Shown one piece after another: positions 1 to 7,471 of a DNA stretch of 39,357 nucleotides; position 1 is the first letter of the stretch, and the number at the start of each line of letters is the position of its first letter. Below the pieces are notes generated by a model. It saw nothing but the letters and a program-made list of their open reading frames with translations. It did not search any database and was not told where the DNA came from. Both the position numbers and the translations under genes were made by a program. The DNA comes from an uncultured Oscillospiraceae bacterium (GTDB taxonomy: Bacteria; Bacillota; Clostridia; Oscillospirales; Oscillospiraceae). Location: contig CAKUEH010000023.1 of NCBI GenBank assembly GCA_934646185.1, positions 1 to 39,357 on the forward strand, read 5' to 3'.

Positions 1-827
1 AGATCGTCACAGGTGACGGGCTCGCCGCTGCGGGAGTACGCGACGACGATCTTGCCGATGCGCTCGCGCAGATCCTTCAGATCGCGGGCGACGGCCAGAA
101 TGGCCATCAACTCGGAGCCGACGGCGATACCGAACTTGGACTCCATCATGTAGCCGTCCAGACGGCCGCCGATGCCGATGATGATGTTGCGCAGGCCCTG
201 CGCGCAGAAGTCCATGACCCAGCCCATCTCGACGCGCTTCGGGTCGATGTCGAGGCGCTTGAGGCCCTTCTTGGCCAGCCACTCGTCGTTGTTGTTGCGC
301 TCATGCTGCATACGCGCGTTCAGGGCGACCATCGCCAGGTTGTGCGCGTTCATAATGTCGTTGATATCGCCGGTCAGGCCGAGGGAGAACTCGGTCATCG
401 GCATCAGAAGGGCGTTGCCGCCGCCGGCCGCAGTGCCCTTGACGTTCATGGTCGGGCCGCCGGAGGGCTGGCGCAGCGCGCCGCCGACGTTCAGACCCAG
501 CTTGCCGAGACCTTCGATGAGGCCCAGGGAAACGGTGGACTTGCCTTCGCCGAACGGAGTCGGGGTAATGGCGGTGACTTCGATGAACTTGCCGTCGGGC
601 TTATCCTTCAGGCGGTTCATGACCTTGATGAAGTCGATCTTCGGGGTCTTGCCGTAGGGGATGATCTCCTCGGGCAGCAGGCCGAGCTTCTCACGGAAAT
701 AATCGACGGGGGGCAGATTCTTTTCTGCTTCCTCTGCGATCTGCCAATCCTTGTACACGGTCGGGTCGAGCGTGACGCGGCCGGTCTTCGGGTCTACATA
801 CTTGCCGTCCTTGAATTCGATTGCCAT
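1..827 (-). CDS. fhs: Formate--tetrahydrofolate ligase, N-terminal part (cut by window edge)
   Basis: This is the first 275 codons of formate--tetrahydrofolate ligase, a cytoplasmic enzyme that joins formate to tetrahydrofolate using ATP. It opens the methyl branch of the Wood-Ljungdahl pathway and supplies C1 units for purines. The family is about 555 residues long, so half lies beyond position 1. Visible family marks are the N-terminal stretch beginning MAIEFKDGKYVDPKTGR and the nucleotide-binding loop TPTPFGEGKST at about residues 88-98. The ATG at 825-827 follows a strong AGGAGG ribosome site at 7-8 bases. The gene is preceded by a good promoter and a leader of roughly 125 bases. metV and metF lie about 8 kb away on the same strand and serve the same pathway. 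The identification is firm; the C-terminal half cannot be seen. Confidence 0.97.
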   Translation of the reverse strand, partial: MAIEFKDGKYVDPKTGRVTLDPTVYKDWQIAEEAEKNLPPVDYFREKLGLLPEEIIPYGKTPKIDFIKVMNRLKDKPDGKFIEVTAITPTPFGEGKSTVSLGLIEGLGKLGLNVGGALRQPSGGPTMNVKGTAAGGGNALLMPMTEFSLGLTGDINDIMNAHNLAMVALNARMQHERNNNDEWLAKKGLKRLDIDPKRVEMGWVMDFCAQGLRNIIIGIGGRLDGYMMESKFGIAVGSELMAILAVARDLKDLRERIGKIVVAYSRSGEPVTCDD

Positions 828-960
828 ATAATTGTATCCTCCTTGCAGGCGCGGGGCCTTAACTATCCCGTTGCCTGGTATTTTCGGCGCTGCGTGTCCA
901 GTCGTGCGCAGGTTCCGGCGCCATGTCTGTAATCGATATTGTTTTATCGGTTACGCAGAA

Positions 961-989
961 AGTTTACCACGAACGCCTCCGGAAGTCAA
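961..989 (-). promoter_or_regulatory. Sigma-A type promoter for fhs
   Basis: On the minus strand, a -35 box TTGACT (984-989) is separated by 17 bases from a -10 box TAAACT (961-966). The start of transcription would fall near 954, giving a leader of about 125 bases before the fhs start codon. The leader can fold locally (CTGCG pairs with CGCAG), but I could not match it to a known riboswitch. Confidence 0.6.
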
Positions 990-1021
990 TCATTCCGACA
1001 CGCCGCGGACGTGGAAAATAG

Positions 1022-1084
1022 CACGAATTTTCCATATCAGAATTGTCATATTTGCCATATCAGAAATATGATACTTAATTCGTG
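1022..1084. repeat. Nested dyads and a duplicated 11-mer upstream of the fhs promoter
   Basis: The 11-mer CCATATCAGAA occurs at 1032-1042 and again at 1055-1065, 23 bases apart, which is about two helical turns. Around it are two inverted repeats: CACGAATT (1022-1029) with AATTCGTG (1077-1084), and TCATATTT (1046-1053) with AAATATGA (1064-1071). The block is AT-rich inside a GC-rich genome and lies 30-95 bases upstream of the fhs -35 box. A regulator-binding region is a reasonable inference, but no protein can be named. Confidence 0.4.
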
Positions 1085-1226
1085 ATAATTGGGCATACCA
1101 AAGCTGATATAGCTGGCTGGCCTTATCCCGCAAAATCCAGCCGCGAAGCGCCCGGGAGATCGGGCAGCAGACAGCCGCGAGAAGCAAAAAACCGATGCGA
1201 ATCCGTATGCATCAACAGATTCTATT

Positions 1227-1331
1227 GTAGGGGTCGATGCCCACATCGACCCATTGGGAAGTTGCGAATTCGCCGCAGCTTTCCGTACAAACAGCCTGTT
1301 CTGCCGGGCCGATGTAGGCATCGGCCCCTAC
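1227..1331. repeat. Dispersed inverted-repeat element, copy 1 (~105 bp)
   Basis: Two 26-base arms, at 1227-1252 and 1306-1331, are near-perfect inverted repeats beginning GTAGGGG and ending CCCCTAC. Each arm is itself a small palindrome (CGATGCCCACATCG in the left arm). The inner ~50 bases resemble those of a second copy at 6834-6939, including the string ATTCGCCG, and the flanks also share a motif containing GAATCCGTATGCA. No transposase is encoded. It resembles a MITE-like or REP-like intergenic repeat. The rest of the 828-1445 gap contains no convincing gene. Confidence 0.75.
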
Positions 1332-1392
1332 ATCCAGAGAGGCAGGCGCCTGCGGTCTTGCCGCAGGTTTCCGAGAAAACGCTGCATTCTAT

Positions 1393-1416
1393 GGGGCCGA
1401 CAGAGTCGTCGGCCCC
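1393..1416. repeat. Related GC-rich hairpin (GGGGCCGAC arms)
   Basis: GGGGCCGAC (1393-1401) and GTCGGCCCC (1408-1416) form a 9-bp hairpin with a 6-base loop, followed by TAC as in the repeat arms of the neighbouring element. It looks like a degenerate further piece of the same repeat family. The lack of a T-tract on either strand argues against a terminator. Confidence 0.5.
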
Positions 1417-1445
1417 TACGGACGCTAACGTCTTCAGCTGTACAA

Positions 1446-1472
1446 AGCCCCCGGCCGTGCGGGCCGGGGGCT
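1446..1472 (-). terminator. Intrinsic terminator after thiT
   Basis: AGCCCCCGGCC (1446-1456) pairs with GGCCGGGGGCT (1462-1472) around a 5-base loop. It lies 9 bases past the thiT stop codon. On the minus strand the stem is followed by a short TTTGT, so the T-tract is weak, but position and stem strength fit a terminator. Confidence 0.65.
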
Positions 1473-1481
1473 TGGAAGACG

Positions 1482-2054
1482 TTATTCGCCGCGCAGCTTT
1501 TTGATGTCGTCGCCGCGGATGTACTTGCCCATCGGCTTCCAGAGGAACCAGCCGACAAGCAGCACAAGGATGCAGTCCGTGAGCATGTAGAAGCCGTTAT
1601 AGAGCGCGGAATAGAACCACGGCGTCGTCATGGTCATGCCGAAGAACACGTCCGGCATGTATTCGCCCCACGCGACCACGCCCGTGATGTACGAGCAGAG
1701 GAAGCGCAGCGCGCAGCCGAGCAGCGCGCCATAGAAAAAGCCGAAGCGCTTTTTGCTGAACAGGCCCGCGAAGCCGAGCACGGTAAAGCCGAGGATGTAG
1801 TCGCCGACGATGGACTGCCAGACCCAGGCGTACGCGCCGTCGAGGAACAGCTGCAGCAGGCTGAACGCGAACGAGGCGAGCATGCCCGGCCCGAAGCCCC
1901 AGCGGGAGCAGAACAGGAAGATCGGCAGCATCGACAGCGTGATCGCGCCGCCCTGCGGCAGCTCATAGAACTTGATGTAGCCGAGCAGCTGTGCCAGCGC
2001 GATCATGATGGCCGCTTCGCACAGGCAGCGAAGGGTCAGCTTGGATTTCTTCAT
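1482..2054 (-). CDS. thiT: Energy-coupling-factor thiamine transporter S-component ThiT
   Basis: A 190-residue integral membrane protein that binds thiamine and delivers it through a shared ECF module (EcfA/A'/T), which is not encoded here. The sequence has about six hydrophobic segments and the family marks LPQGGAITLSMLPI near residues 31-45 and GDYILGF near residue 87. The frame stays open upstream to 2285, but the true start is the ATG at 2052-2054 (MKKSKLTL) behind a GGAGGG ribosome site, because the upstream part is the riboswitch. Function and regulation agree: a TPP riboswitch and terminator precede the gene, so uptake should fall when thiamine pyrophosphate is plentiful. Confidence 0.93.
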   Translation of the reverse strand: MKKSKLTLRCLCEAAIMIALAQLLGYIKFYELPQGGAITLSMLPIFLFCSRWGFGPGMLASFAFSLLQLFLDGAYAWVWQSIVGDYILGFTVLGFAGLFSKKRFGFFYGALLGCALRFLCSYITGVVAWGEYMPDVFFGMTMTTPWFYSALYNGFYMLTDCILVLLVGWFLWKPMGKYIRGDDIKKLRGE

Positions 2055-2068
2055 AAAAAATCCCTCCG

Positions 2069-2116
2069 AAAAGAAAAAAGTACCGCACACAACCGGATTC
2101 TGGTGTCGTGCAGTAC
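2069..2116 (-). terminator. TPP riboswitch expression platform: intrinsic terminator
   Basis: On the minus strand GTACTGCAC (2108-2116) pairs with GTGCGGTAC (2080-2088), allowing one G-U pair, with further inner pairing ACC/GGT. A T-rich run (2069-2079) follows immediately. The structure lies between the aptamer and the thiT ribosome site, so ligand binding most likely favours premature termination. The matching anti-terminator was not traced. Confidence 0.8.
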
Positions 2117-2151
2117 GCAGCGTATCGATAGAGATCTCATATACGAAGCAG

Positions 2152-2228
2152 CTTCCTACGCCGGCATTACCCGGATCAGGTTTAAGGGACATGCGAAAAC
2201 GCAATCTCAGCCGGTCGCCCAGCGCCCC
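2152..2228 (-). promoter_or_regulatory. TPP (THI-box) riboswitch aptamer
   Basis: Read on the minus strand, the segment contains the conserved blocks of the thiamine pyrophosphate aptamer in order: GGGGCGCT, GGCTGAGA, CCCTTAAACCTGATC, GGGTAATGCC and GCGTAGGAAG. These match the pyrimidine- and pyrophosphate-sensing cores of the THI element almost exactly. It lies about 100 bases upstream of thiT. Confidence 0.97.
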
Positions 2229-2256
2229 TGTGTTCGATTGTCTGTGGTCTGTGGGT

Positions 2257-2285
2257 ATTATAGCGTCCGGATGCGGGGCCGTCAA
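2257..2285 (-). promoter_or_regulatory. Promoter for the riboswitch-thiT transcript
   Basis: TTGACG (2280-2285) and a perfect TATAAT (2257-2262) are 17 bases apart on the minus strand. The start site would fall near 2250, about 20 bases before the aptamer. Confidence 0.85.
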
Positions 2286-2334
2286 GAAAAATTTAAGAAC
2301 TGCGGCCTCTTGCTTTTTTTCGGGAAACCGTTAC

Positions 2335-2340
2335 TATAGT
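2335..2340 (+). promoter_or_regulatory. Possible -10 element for the first MATE gene
   Basis: TATAGT lies 33 bases before the MATE start codon on the plus strand. A convincing -35 at 17 bases is not visible (a TTGCTT lies 19 bases upstream). It would stand back to back with the thiT promoter. Confidence 0.3.
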
Positions 2341-2372
2341 ATGGCTGATTCTTTTTCGGGAGGTTTGTCCGC

Positions 2373-3731
2373 ATGACAAAGTCCGTTTCCCGGGGCCCCG
2401 ATCTGCTGCACGGCCCCGTTTTTTCGAATATGCCCCGCTTTTTCCTGCCGATCATGCTGGGCTCGCTTCTCCAGCAGCTGTATTCCATGGTCGACGCCGT
2501 CGTGCTTGGCCGTCTGGTCGGCAAAACGGCGCTGGCCGCTGTCGGCGGCTCGGATCTGGTCATCATCAATCTGGTCGTGGGTTTTTTCGTCGGCCTGTCC
2601 TCGGGCGCCTGCGTCGTCGTCTCGCAGCATTACGGCGCGGGCGAGGGCGATATGGTCCGGAAGTCCGTCCACACGGCGATCTTATTCTCCGTCGTGATCG
2701 GCGCGGTCATGACGGCGCTGGGCATTGGGATGGCCCGGCCCGTGCTCGTCCTGCTCGACCCGCCCGCCGATACGCTGACCGATTCGATCGTCTATCTGCA
2801 GTGGTATTTTGCCGGCATGATCCCCTCCATGGTCTATAATATGGGCGCGGGCATCCTGCGCGCGGTGGGCGATTCCAAGCGGCCGCTCTATTTCCTCATT
2901 GTCTGCGCGCTGGCCAACACGGGGCTGGATCTTCTGTTTGTCGCTGTTTTCGGCCTCGGGACGGCGGGCGCGGCCATGGCGACCAGCCTGTCGCAGCTGA
3001 TCTGCGCGGGGCTTGTGATCTGGGTGCTGCTGCGCATCCCGGGCGACTGCCGCCTGCATGTGTCGGAGTTGCGGTTTGACGGCGCGCTTCTGCGCCGCAT
3101 GACGGCCATCGGCCTGCCCGCGGGGCTCGCCAGCATCATGTACAGCGCCGCGAACGTCATCATTCAGAAGGCCATCAATCTGCTCGGCACGGACACGGCG
3201 GCAGCCTGGTCGATCTACTGGAAGCTCGACGGGTTTTACTGGCCCATCTCCAACGCCATCGGCATCACCGTCATGACCTTCACCGGCCAGAACTACGGCG
3301 CGCGGCAGCTTGACCGCATTACCTCCATCATCCGCACCGGCATGTGGATGCATGTCGGCTCCTCCGTGCTGTTCAGCGTGCTGCTGTTCCTGACGCGCGG
3401 ACTGACCGTGCGCTTTTTCACCGACGACGCAAACGTCATGGCCGAGGGCAGCCGAATCATCACCATGCTCGCCTTCTTCTATCCGACGTTCTGCTGCGTG
3501 GAGGTGTTCTCCTCCGCCATGCGCGGCTGCGGGCGGAGCGTCATGCCGACGGTTTTGACGCTGTTCGGCACGTGTCTGCTGCGGCTGGCGCTGCTGTTTT
3601 TCGTGACGTTCCCGCACCTGAGCAACTGGACCATCGCCCTGTGCTATCCCGCGACATGGATCACGACGTCGGTGCTGTTCGTGGTCTATTACAAATGCTT
3701 CCGCTGGATGCCGGCGATAAAGCAGGACTAA
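2373..3731 (+). CDS. MATE family efflux transporter (first copy)
   Basis: A 452-residue polytopic membrane protein of the multidrug and toxic compound extrusion family, the usual length for the family, with about twelve hydrophobic segments. Family-typical strings include QQLYSMVDAVVLGRLVG near residues 33-49, GDSKRPLYFL near residue 167 in the inter-half loop, and GQNYGARQLDR in the second half. It should export cationic or xenobiotic compounds by ion antiport; the substrate cannot be read from sequence. The ATG at 2373 follows GGGAGG at 8 bases. It is divergent from thiT and is followed by a palindromic terminator. A second MATE gene of identical length but clearly different sequence lies beyond the citrate synthase gene. 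Confidence 0.93.
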   Translation: MTKSVSRGPDLLHGPVFSNMPRFFLPIMLGSLLQQLYSMVDAVVLGRLVGKTALAAVGGSDLVIINLVVGFFVGLSSGACVVVSQHYGAGEGDMVRKSVHTAILFSVVIGAVMTALGIGMARPVLVLLDPPADTLTDSIVYLQWYFAGMIPSMVYNMGAGILRAVGDSKRPLYFLIVCALANTGLDLLFVAVFGLGTAGAAMATSLSQLICAGLVIWVLLRIPGDCRLHVSELRFDGALLRRMTAIGLPAGLASIMYSAANVIIQKAINLLGTDTAAAWSIYWKLDGFYWPISNAIGITVMTFTGQNYGARQLDRITSIIRTGMWMHVGSSVLFSVLLFLTRGLTVRFFTDDANVMAEGSRIITMLAFFYPTFCCVEVFSSAMRGCGRSVMPTVLTLFGTCLLRLALLFFVTFPHLSNWTIALCYPATWITTSVLFVVYYKCFRWMPAIKQD

Positions 3732-3748
3732 AACATGCATGTTTTTTT
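3730..3748 (+). terminator. Palindromic terminator overlapping the MATE stop codon
   Basis: AAAACATGCATGTTTT (3730-3745) is a perfect 16-base palindrome that runs into a T-tract. It begins inside the stop codon of the preceding gene. The stem is AT-rich, so efficiency may be modest. Confidence 0.5.
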
Positions 3749-3829
3749 AGTTGTGCTTGCACGAAACGATGTACGAGGCTCGAATTCCAGGAAATTCGGA
3801 AAATATTCTGCATAATCGAATTTTAACTC

Positions 3830-3858
3830 TTGCATTTTTCGCTGAAATCTCCTACAAT
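3830..3858 (+). promoter_or_regulatory. Promoter for citrate synthase
   Basis: TTGCAT (3830-3835) and TACAAT (3853-3858) are 17 bases apart, 32 bases upstream of the start codon. Confidence 0.75.
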
Positions 3859-3890
3859 ACAGATAACAAATCCGCAGGAGGTCCCGATCT

Positions 3891-5243
3891 ATGGCAACGC
3901 TTCTTGAAACCGATATTGCCCATCTGAGCGAAAGCATCGCGCAGCAGTACGCCATCCCTGCGCATTACTTTGAAGACCAGAGCATCAAGCGCGGTCTGCG
4001 CAACGCGGACGGCACGGGCGTCCTGATCGGCGTCAGCAAGGTCGGCAGCGTACAGGGCTATTACATGATGGACGGCGAGCGCGTCCCCATGCCCGGCAAG
4101 CTCTATTACCGCGGCATCAGCGTCGAGGATATCGTCGAGGCCCACCAGAAAAGCGGCACGTTCGGCTATGAGGAGGTCGCGTATCTGCTGCTGCTCGGGT
4201 CTCTTCCCACGCAGGCGCAGCAGAAGCGCTTCAACGACGTCATGGCCCGCGCGCGCAGCATGCCATCCGGGTTTACCGAGGACATGATCCTCAAGGCCCC
4301 CAGCCGCAACATCATGAACCAGCTCGCCCGCAGCGTCCTCGCCCTCTATTCCTACGACGACCATGCGGACGATACCTCACTGGAAAACGTCCTGCGGCAG
4401 TCCATCGGCCTCATCGCGCGCTTTCCGCTCATCGCGGCGAACGCCTTCGCCGCCAAGCGGCACTATTTTGACGGGGACTCCCTCATTCTGCATAACCCGG
4501 AGCCCGAGCTGTCCGTCGCCGAGAATATCCTGCGCATGATCCGCCCCGACGCGGTCTATACGCCGGAGGAAGCGCATCTGCTCGACCTCATGCTCATCCT
4601 CCACGCCGAGCATTCCAGCAACAACTCCACCTTCGTCTGCCGCGCCATCACCTCGTCCGGCACCGACACCTACAGCGCCATCGCGGGCGCGGTCGGCTCT
4701 TTGAAGGGCCCGCTGCACGGCGGCGCGAACGCCAAGGTCATGCAGATGTTCCGCGACATCCGGGAGCACGTCGGTGAAGCGCCGGACGACGCTGCGCTGG
4801 ACGCATATCTGGATCGGATCCTCGACGGCGAGGCGGGCGACCGCTCCGGCAAGATCTACGGTCTCGGCCACGCGGTCTATACCATGTCCGATCCGCGCGC
4901 CGTCGTGATCAAAAAATATGCCGCGTCGCTTGCCAGCGCGAAGGGACGGCTCCCCGATCTGGAGCTGATGGAGCGCGTCGAGACGCGCGGCATCGAGAAG
5001 ATCATGACGCGCAAGCACCAGTCGATCCCCATGTGTGCGAACGTCGACCTCTATTCGGGCCTCATCTACAGCATGCTGGACATTCCGGAGGATCTGTACA
5101 CGCCGCTGTTTGCCACGGCCCGCATCGCGGGCTGGTGCGCGCACCGGCTCGAGGAGCTCGCCACCGGCAACCGCATCATGCGCCCGGCCTACCGCGCGAT
5201 GCTCATCAAAGAGCCGTATATTCCGGTCGAAGCGCGGAAATAA
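3891..5243 (+). CDS. Citrate synthase (Si type)
   Basis: A 450-residue citrate/2-methylcitrate synthase family protein that condenses acetyl-CoA with oxaloacetate, in an anaerobe mainly to feed 2-oxoglutarate and glutamate synthesis. The catalytic landmarks are present: HAEHSSNNST (residues 238-247) with the first catalytic His, LHGGAN (275-280) with the second, GLGHAVY (324-330), and NVDLYSG (384-390) with the catalytic Asp. It is longer than the common ~370-430-residue forms, with extra sequence at the N-terminus and around residues 185-215. The ATG at 3891 has an AGGAGG site at 9 bases. It has its own promoter and terminator. Many clostridia use an unrelated Re-type enzyme, so an Si-type gene is worth noting. 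Confidence 0.94.
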   Translation: MATLLETDIAHLSESIAQQYAIPAHYFEDQSIKRGLRNADGTGVLIGVSKVGSVQGYYMMDGERVPMPGKLYYRGISVEDIVEAHQKSGTFGYEEVAYLLLLGSLPTQAQQKRFNDVMARARSMPSGFTEDMILKAPSRNIMNQLARSVLALYSYDDHADDTSLENVLRQSIGLIARFPLIAANAFAAKRHYFDGDSLILHNPEPELSVAENILRMIRPDAVYTPEEAHLLDLMLILHAEHSSNNSTFVCRAITSSGTDTYSAIAGAVGSLKGPLHGGANAKVMQMFRDIREHVGEAPDDAALDAYLDRILDGEAGDRSGKIYGLGHAVYTMSDPRAVVIKKYAASLASAKGRLPDLELMERVETRGIEKIMTRKHQSIPMCANVDLYSGLIYSMLDIPEDLYTPLFATARIAGWCAHRLEELATGNRIMRPAYRAMLIKEPYIPVEARK

Positions 5244-5250
5244 AACGAAA

Positions 5251-5281
5251 CAGAGGCTGCCGCAAGCTGCGGCAGCCTCTG
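5251..5281. terminator. Bidirectional terminator between convergent genes
   Basis: CAGAGGCTGCCGC (5251-5263) pairs with GCGGCAGCCTCTG (5269-5281). T-rich sequence follows on both sides (AATATTTTA on plus, TTTCGTTTT on minus), so it can serve both the citrate synthase gene and the converging second MATE gene. Confidence 0.88.
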
Positions 5282-5287
5282 AATATT

Positions 5288-6646
5288 TTATGCTTTCGCG
5301 GGCTTTTTCTCAAAGCCGTGGACCCAGTCGGAGAAGTGGTAATAGAGGAAATAGACGATGGAGCTGAGCGACCACGTGATGGGATAGGCCATGTAGATAT
5401 ACTGGATCTCGTGGACGATGCCCATGACGATGGTGATATACGCGATGCGCACCACGCACCAGAACAGCAGCATGATGACCATCGGCACGAACGCCTTGCC
5501 CGCGCCGCGGCAGACCGCCGCGATCGCATGAGAAAACGCAAGCAGGCAAAAGAACAGCGCCGTCGTGCGCATCTGGCGCGTGCCGAGCTCGACGACCTCC
5601 GGCGTGGGACTGAACAGCGCGACGAGCTGCGGCGCGAGCAGATACATCGTCACGCCGATGATCTCCGCAATGACGACGGACGCGATAATACCGAAGCGCG
5701 AGCCTTTTTTCGCCCGGTCGTGCAGTCCCGCGCCGAGATTCTGGCCGACGAAGGTCGTCAGGGCCATGGTGAAGCTCGTCACAGGCAGGAACGCGAAGCC
5801 CTCGAGCTTGGAATACGCGCCGTAGGCCGCCATGGCGACCTTGCCGAAGGAATTGATGTTGGACTGGACGATGACGTTCGCAAAGCCGATGACGGAATTC
5901 TGCACGCCGGACGGCAGACCGTAGCGGATGATCTGGCCGAGCATTTCACGGTCGATGCGCAGCTTTTTGAGCTCAAGCTGATAGATCGTGCCCTTTTTCA
6001 TCAGGTGGATCATGCACAGGATCATGCTGACGGCCTGCGAGATCGTCGTGGCGACGGCGGCCGCCCACACGCCCCAGTGGAACGCGCCGATGAACAGAAG
6101 ATCGAGCACGATGTTGGTCAGAGACGAGATGATCAGATAGTAGAGCGGACGCTTGCTGTCGCCGAGGGCGTTCATGATGCTCTTGCACATGTTGTACATC
6201 ACGACGGCCAGCACGCCGAAAAAGTAATACCGGAAATACGCGATCGCGTCCGGCAGGACCTCCGGCGCGGTGCCCATCCAGCGCAGGAACGTCGGCGTCA
6301 GCCACACGCCGGCGACCGTCAGAATGATGCCGCTGAGCAGGCCCAGCATCACGTCCGTGTGGATGGCCCTGGACACGCGGTCATAGTCTCCGGCGCCGAA
6401 ATAGCGGGAAATGGTCACGCCGGCGCCCATGGACAGGCCGGTAAAGAAGCTGATGAGCAGAAAGATCAGCGGGCCCGACGCACTGACGGCCGCCAGCGCC
6501 TCGTCTCCCAGAAACCGGCCGACAATCAGCGCGTCCGCCGTATTGTAAAGCTGCTGGAACACCTGACTGAGAAAAACCGGCACGGCAAACTGAACGATCA
6601 GCTTCCATGCGCTTCCCTTCGTCATATCCAGCGTATTTCCGCCCAC
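5288..6646 (-). CDS. MATE family efflux transporter (second copy)
   Basis: A 452-residue, twelve-segment MATE transporter. Typical marks are QQLYNTADALIVGRFLGDEALAA cut into its core QQLYNTADALIVGRFLG (residues 31-47), GDSKRPLYYLIISSL at the half boundary, and VGQNLGAGLHDRAKKG in the second half. It keeps the GDSKRPLY string found in the first MATE protein but is otherwise divergent, so the pair is not a recent duplication. The chosen start is GTG at 6644-6646 (MGGNTLDM) with GAAGGGATG about 10 bases upstream; an ATG at 6623-6625 is an alternative start. It converges on citrate synthase. A hairpin with a T-run occupies the leader just before the ribosome site. Confidence 0.93.
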   Translation of the reverse strand: MGGNTLDMTKGSAWKLIVQFAVPVFLSQVFQQLYNTADALIVGRFLGDEALAAVSASGPLIFLLISFFTGLSMGAGVTISRYFGAGDYDRVSRAIHTDVMLGLLSGIILTVAGVWLTPTFLRWMGTAPEVLPDAIAYFRYYFFGVLAVVMYNMCKSIMNALGDSKRPLYYLIISSLTNIVLDLLFIGAFHWGVWAAAVATTISQAVSMILCMIHLMKKGTIYQLELKKLRIDREMLGQIIRYGLPSGVQNSVIGFANVIVQSNINSFGKVAMAAYGAYSKLEGFAFLPVTSFTMALTTFVGQNLGAGLHDRAKKGSRFGIIASVVIAEIIGVTMYLLAPQLVALFSPTPEVVELGTRQMRTTALFFCLLAFSHAIAAVCRGAGKAFVPMVIMLLFWCVVRIAYITIVMGIVHEIQYIYMAYPITWSLSSIVYFLYYHFSDWVHGFEKKPAKA

Positions 6647-6666
6647 AGCGCATCCATCCCTTCACG

Positions 6667-6695
6667 TAAAAAATACCGCGTACACAGCGCGGTAT
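6667..6695 (-). promoter_or_regulatory. Leader hairpin with T-tract before the second MATE gene (attenuator or operator)
   Basis: ATACCGCG (6688-6695 on the minus strand) pairs perfectly with CGCGGTAT (6673-6680) around a 7-base loop and is followed by a run of T (6667-6672). It starts at about the predicted transcription start and ends 7-8 bases before the ribosome site. It has the form of an intrinsic terminator or attenuator; as DNA it could also be a dyad operator for a repressor. Confidence 0.55.
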
Positions 6696-6700
6696 GTAAT

Positions 6701-6729
6701 AGCATACCAGAAATAAAAAGAAAATGCAA
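6701..6729 (-). promoter_or_regulatory. Promoter for the second MATE gene
   Basis: TTGCAT (6724-6729) and TATGCT (6701-6706) are 17 bases apart on the minus strand. The start of transcription would coincide with the beginning of the leader hairpin. Confidence 0.6.
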
Positions 6730-6833
6730 ACCAGTTTCTTCCGCGGGCAGCGGGGGTTCGTCCCGGCGAACCCCGGCGGTATAAACGCTCTGCGTTCAAA
6801 ATTTGCAGGGCAGTGCGAATTCGCCGGAGTCCT

Positions 6834-6939
6834 GTAGGGGCCGATGCCCACATCGGCCCATGAGGAAGCTGCGGATTCGCCGGAGAGTTTCGTTAAATCG
6901 GTATATTCTGCAAGGGCCGATGTGGGCATCGGCCCCTAC
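6834..6939. repeat. Dispersed inverted-repeat element, copy 2 (~106 bp)
   Basis: Arms at 6834-6859 and 6914-6939 are perfect 26-base inverted repeats starting GTAGGGGCCGATGCCCACAT. The interior matches copy 1 at 1227-1331 over most of its length (CCCAT-GAGGAAGCTGCGGATTCG here). Additional GCGAATTCGCCGGAG modules flank it at about 6815, and the right flank carries the reverse complement of the motif that flanks copy 1. The 6647-7047 gap holds this repeat, the MATE promoter and another repeat, but no gene. Confidence 0.8.
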
Positions 6940-7000
6940 AAAGGAATTTGATAGTGCATACGGATTCGCCGAAAGTTTTCCGCTTTTCGCCGCTGCCTGC

Positions 7001-7046
7001 CGCAACCTCTCAGGCGCTCCGCGCCAGCTCCCCTTTCAAGGGGAGC
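7001..7046. repeat. Second type of intergenic palindromic repeat
   Basis: Two adjacent hairpins, GGCGC/GCGCC (7013-7025) and GCTCCCC/GGGGAGC (7027-7046), preceded by AACCTCTCA. From memory, this arrangement is a common dispersed repeat in Oscillospiraceae and related genomes. It directly abuts the stop codon of the aldo/keto reductase remnant. It has no T-tract on the minus strand, so it is probably not a terminator for that gene. Confidence 0.55.
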
Positions 7047-7047
7047 C

Positions 7048-7471
7048 TTATTTCTTCTCAAACGCCTTTGCCACGTCCTTCAGAAGCTGGCGGATGGGCA
7101 GGTGTTGGGGACAGACCGCTTCGCATTTGCCGCATTCCAGACAGTCGGAGGCCTTCTGGCCGGGGGCGGTATGGACGGCGCTGTAATAATAGTCCGCGTT
7201 CCAGTCATGGTAAAGCTGCCTGGTGTTCATGATGGCAAACAGATCCGGAATGGAAATGTGCCTGGGACAGCCGTCCGTGCAGCAGCGGCTGGTGAAGGCA
7301 GGTCTTCAGCACCGTCTCGCTTTTTCCGCCCAGATAGCCGTGAGCCGTGTCGAAATAATTAAAGCCCGCGTCCAGAAATGCGTCGACCATTTCCGACGTC
7401 TGTGCCAGATCGATCCCGCCGTCCTTCATCGGAAGGCGCATGAAGCCGAAGTTCTTTTCGATATGTTCCAT
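7048..7471 (-). pseudogene. Aldo/keto reductase with large internal deletion
   Basis: This is the remains of a 4Fe-4S-associated aldo/keto reductase, normally about 370-380 residues. The 5' end is intact: ATG at 7469-7471 (MEHIEKNFGFMRLPM) behind a strong GGAAGGGG site, continuing through FNYFDTAHGYLGG, which carries the active-site Asp and Tyr. After SETVLKT at about 7300 the sequence jumps, with a frame change, to the C-terminal ferredoxin-like part: FTSRCCTDGCPRHISIPDLF, then CLECGKCEAVCPQHLPIR. Roughly 230 residues, including most of the barrel, are missing. The C-terminal piece reads in frame from about 7297 to 7048. It cannot be a working reductase. Confidence 0.8.

Noticed and set aside
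828..954. Possible ZTP or THF riboswitch in the fhs leader
   Set aside because: Both classes can precede C1 genes and the leader has an ACTGG string and local stems, but the conserved CCGCCTGGGC block of the ZTP motif and the THF consensus are not present.
5033..6784. A 583-codon plus-strand frame over the end of citrate synthase and the second MATE gene
   Set aside because: Composition is His/Arg/Asp-rich as expected for an antisense shadow; both underlying genes are certain.
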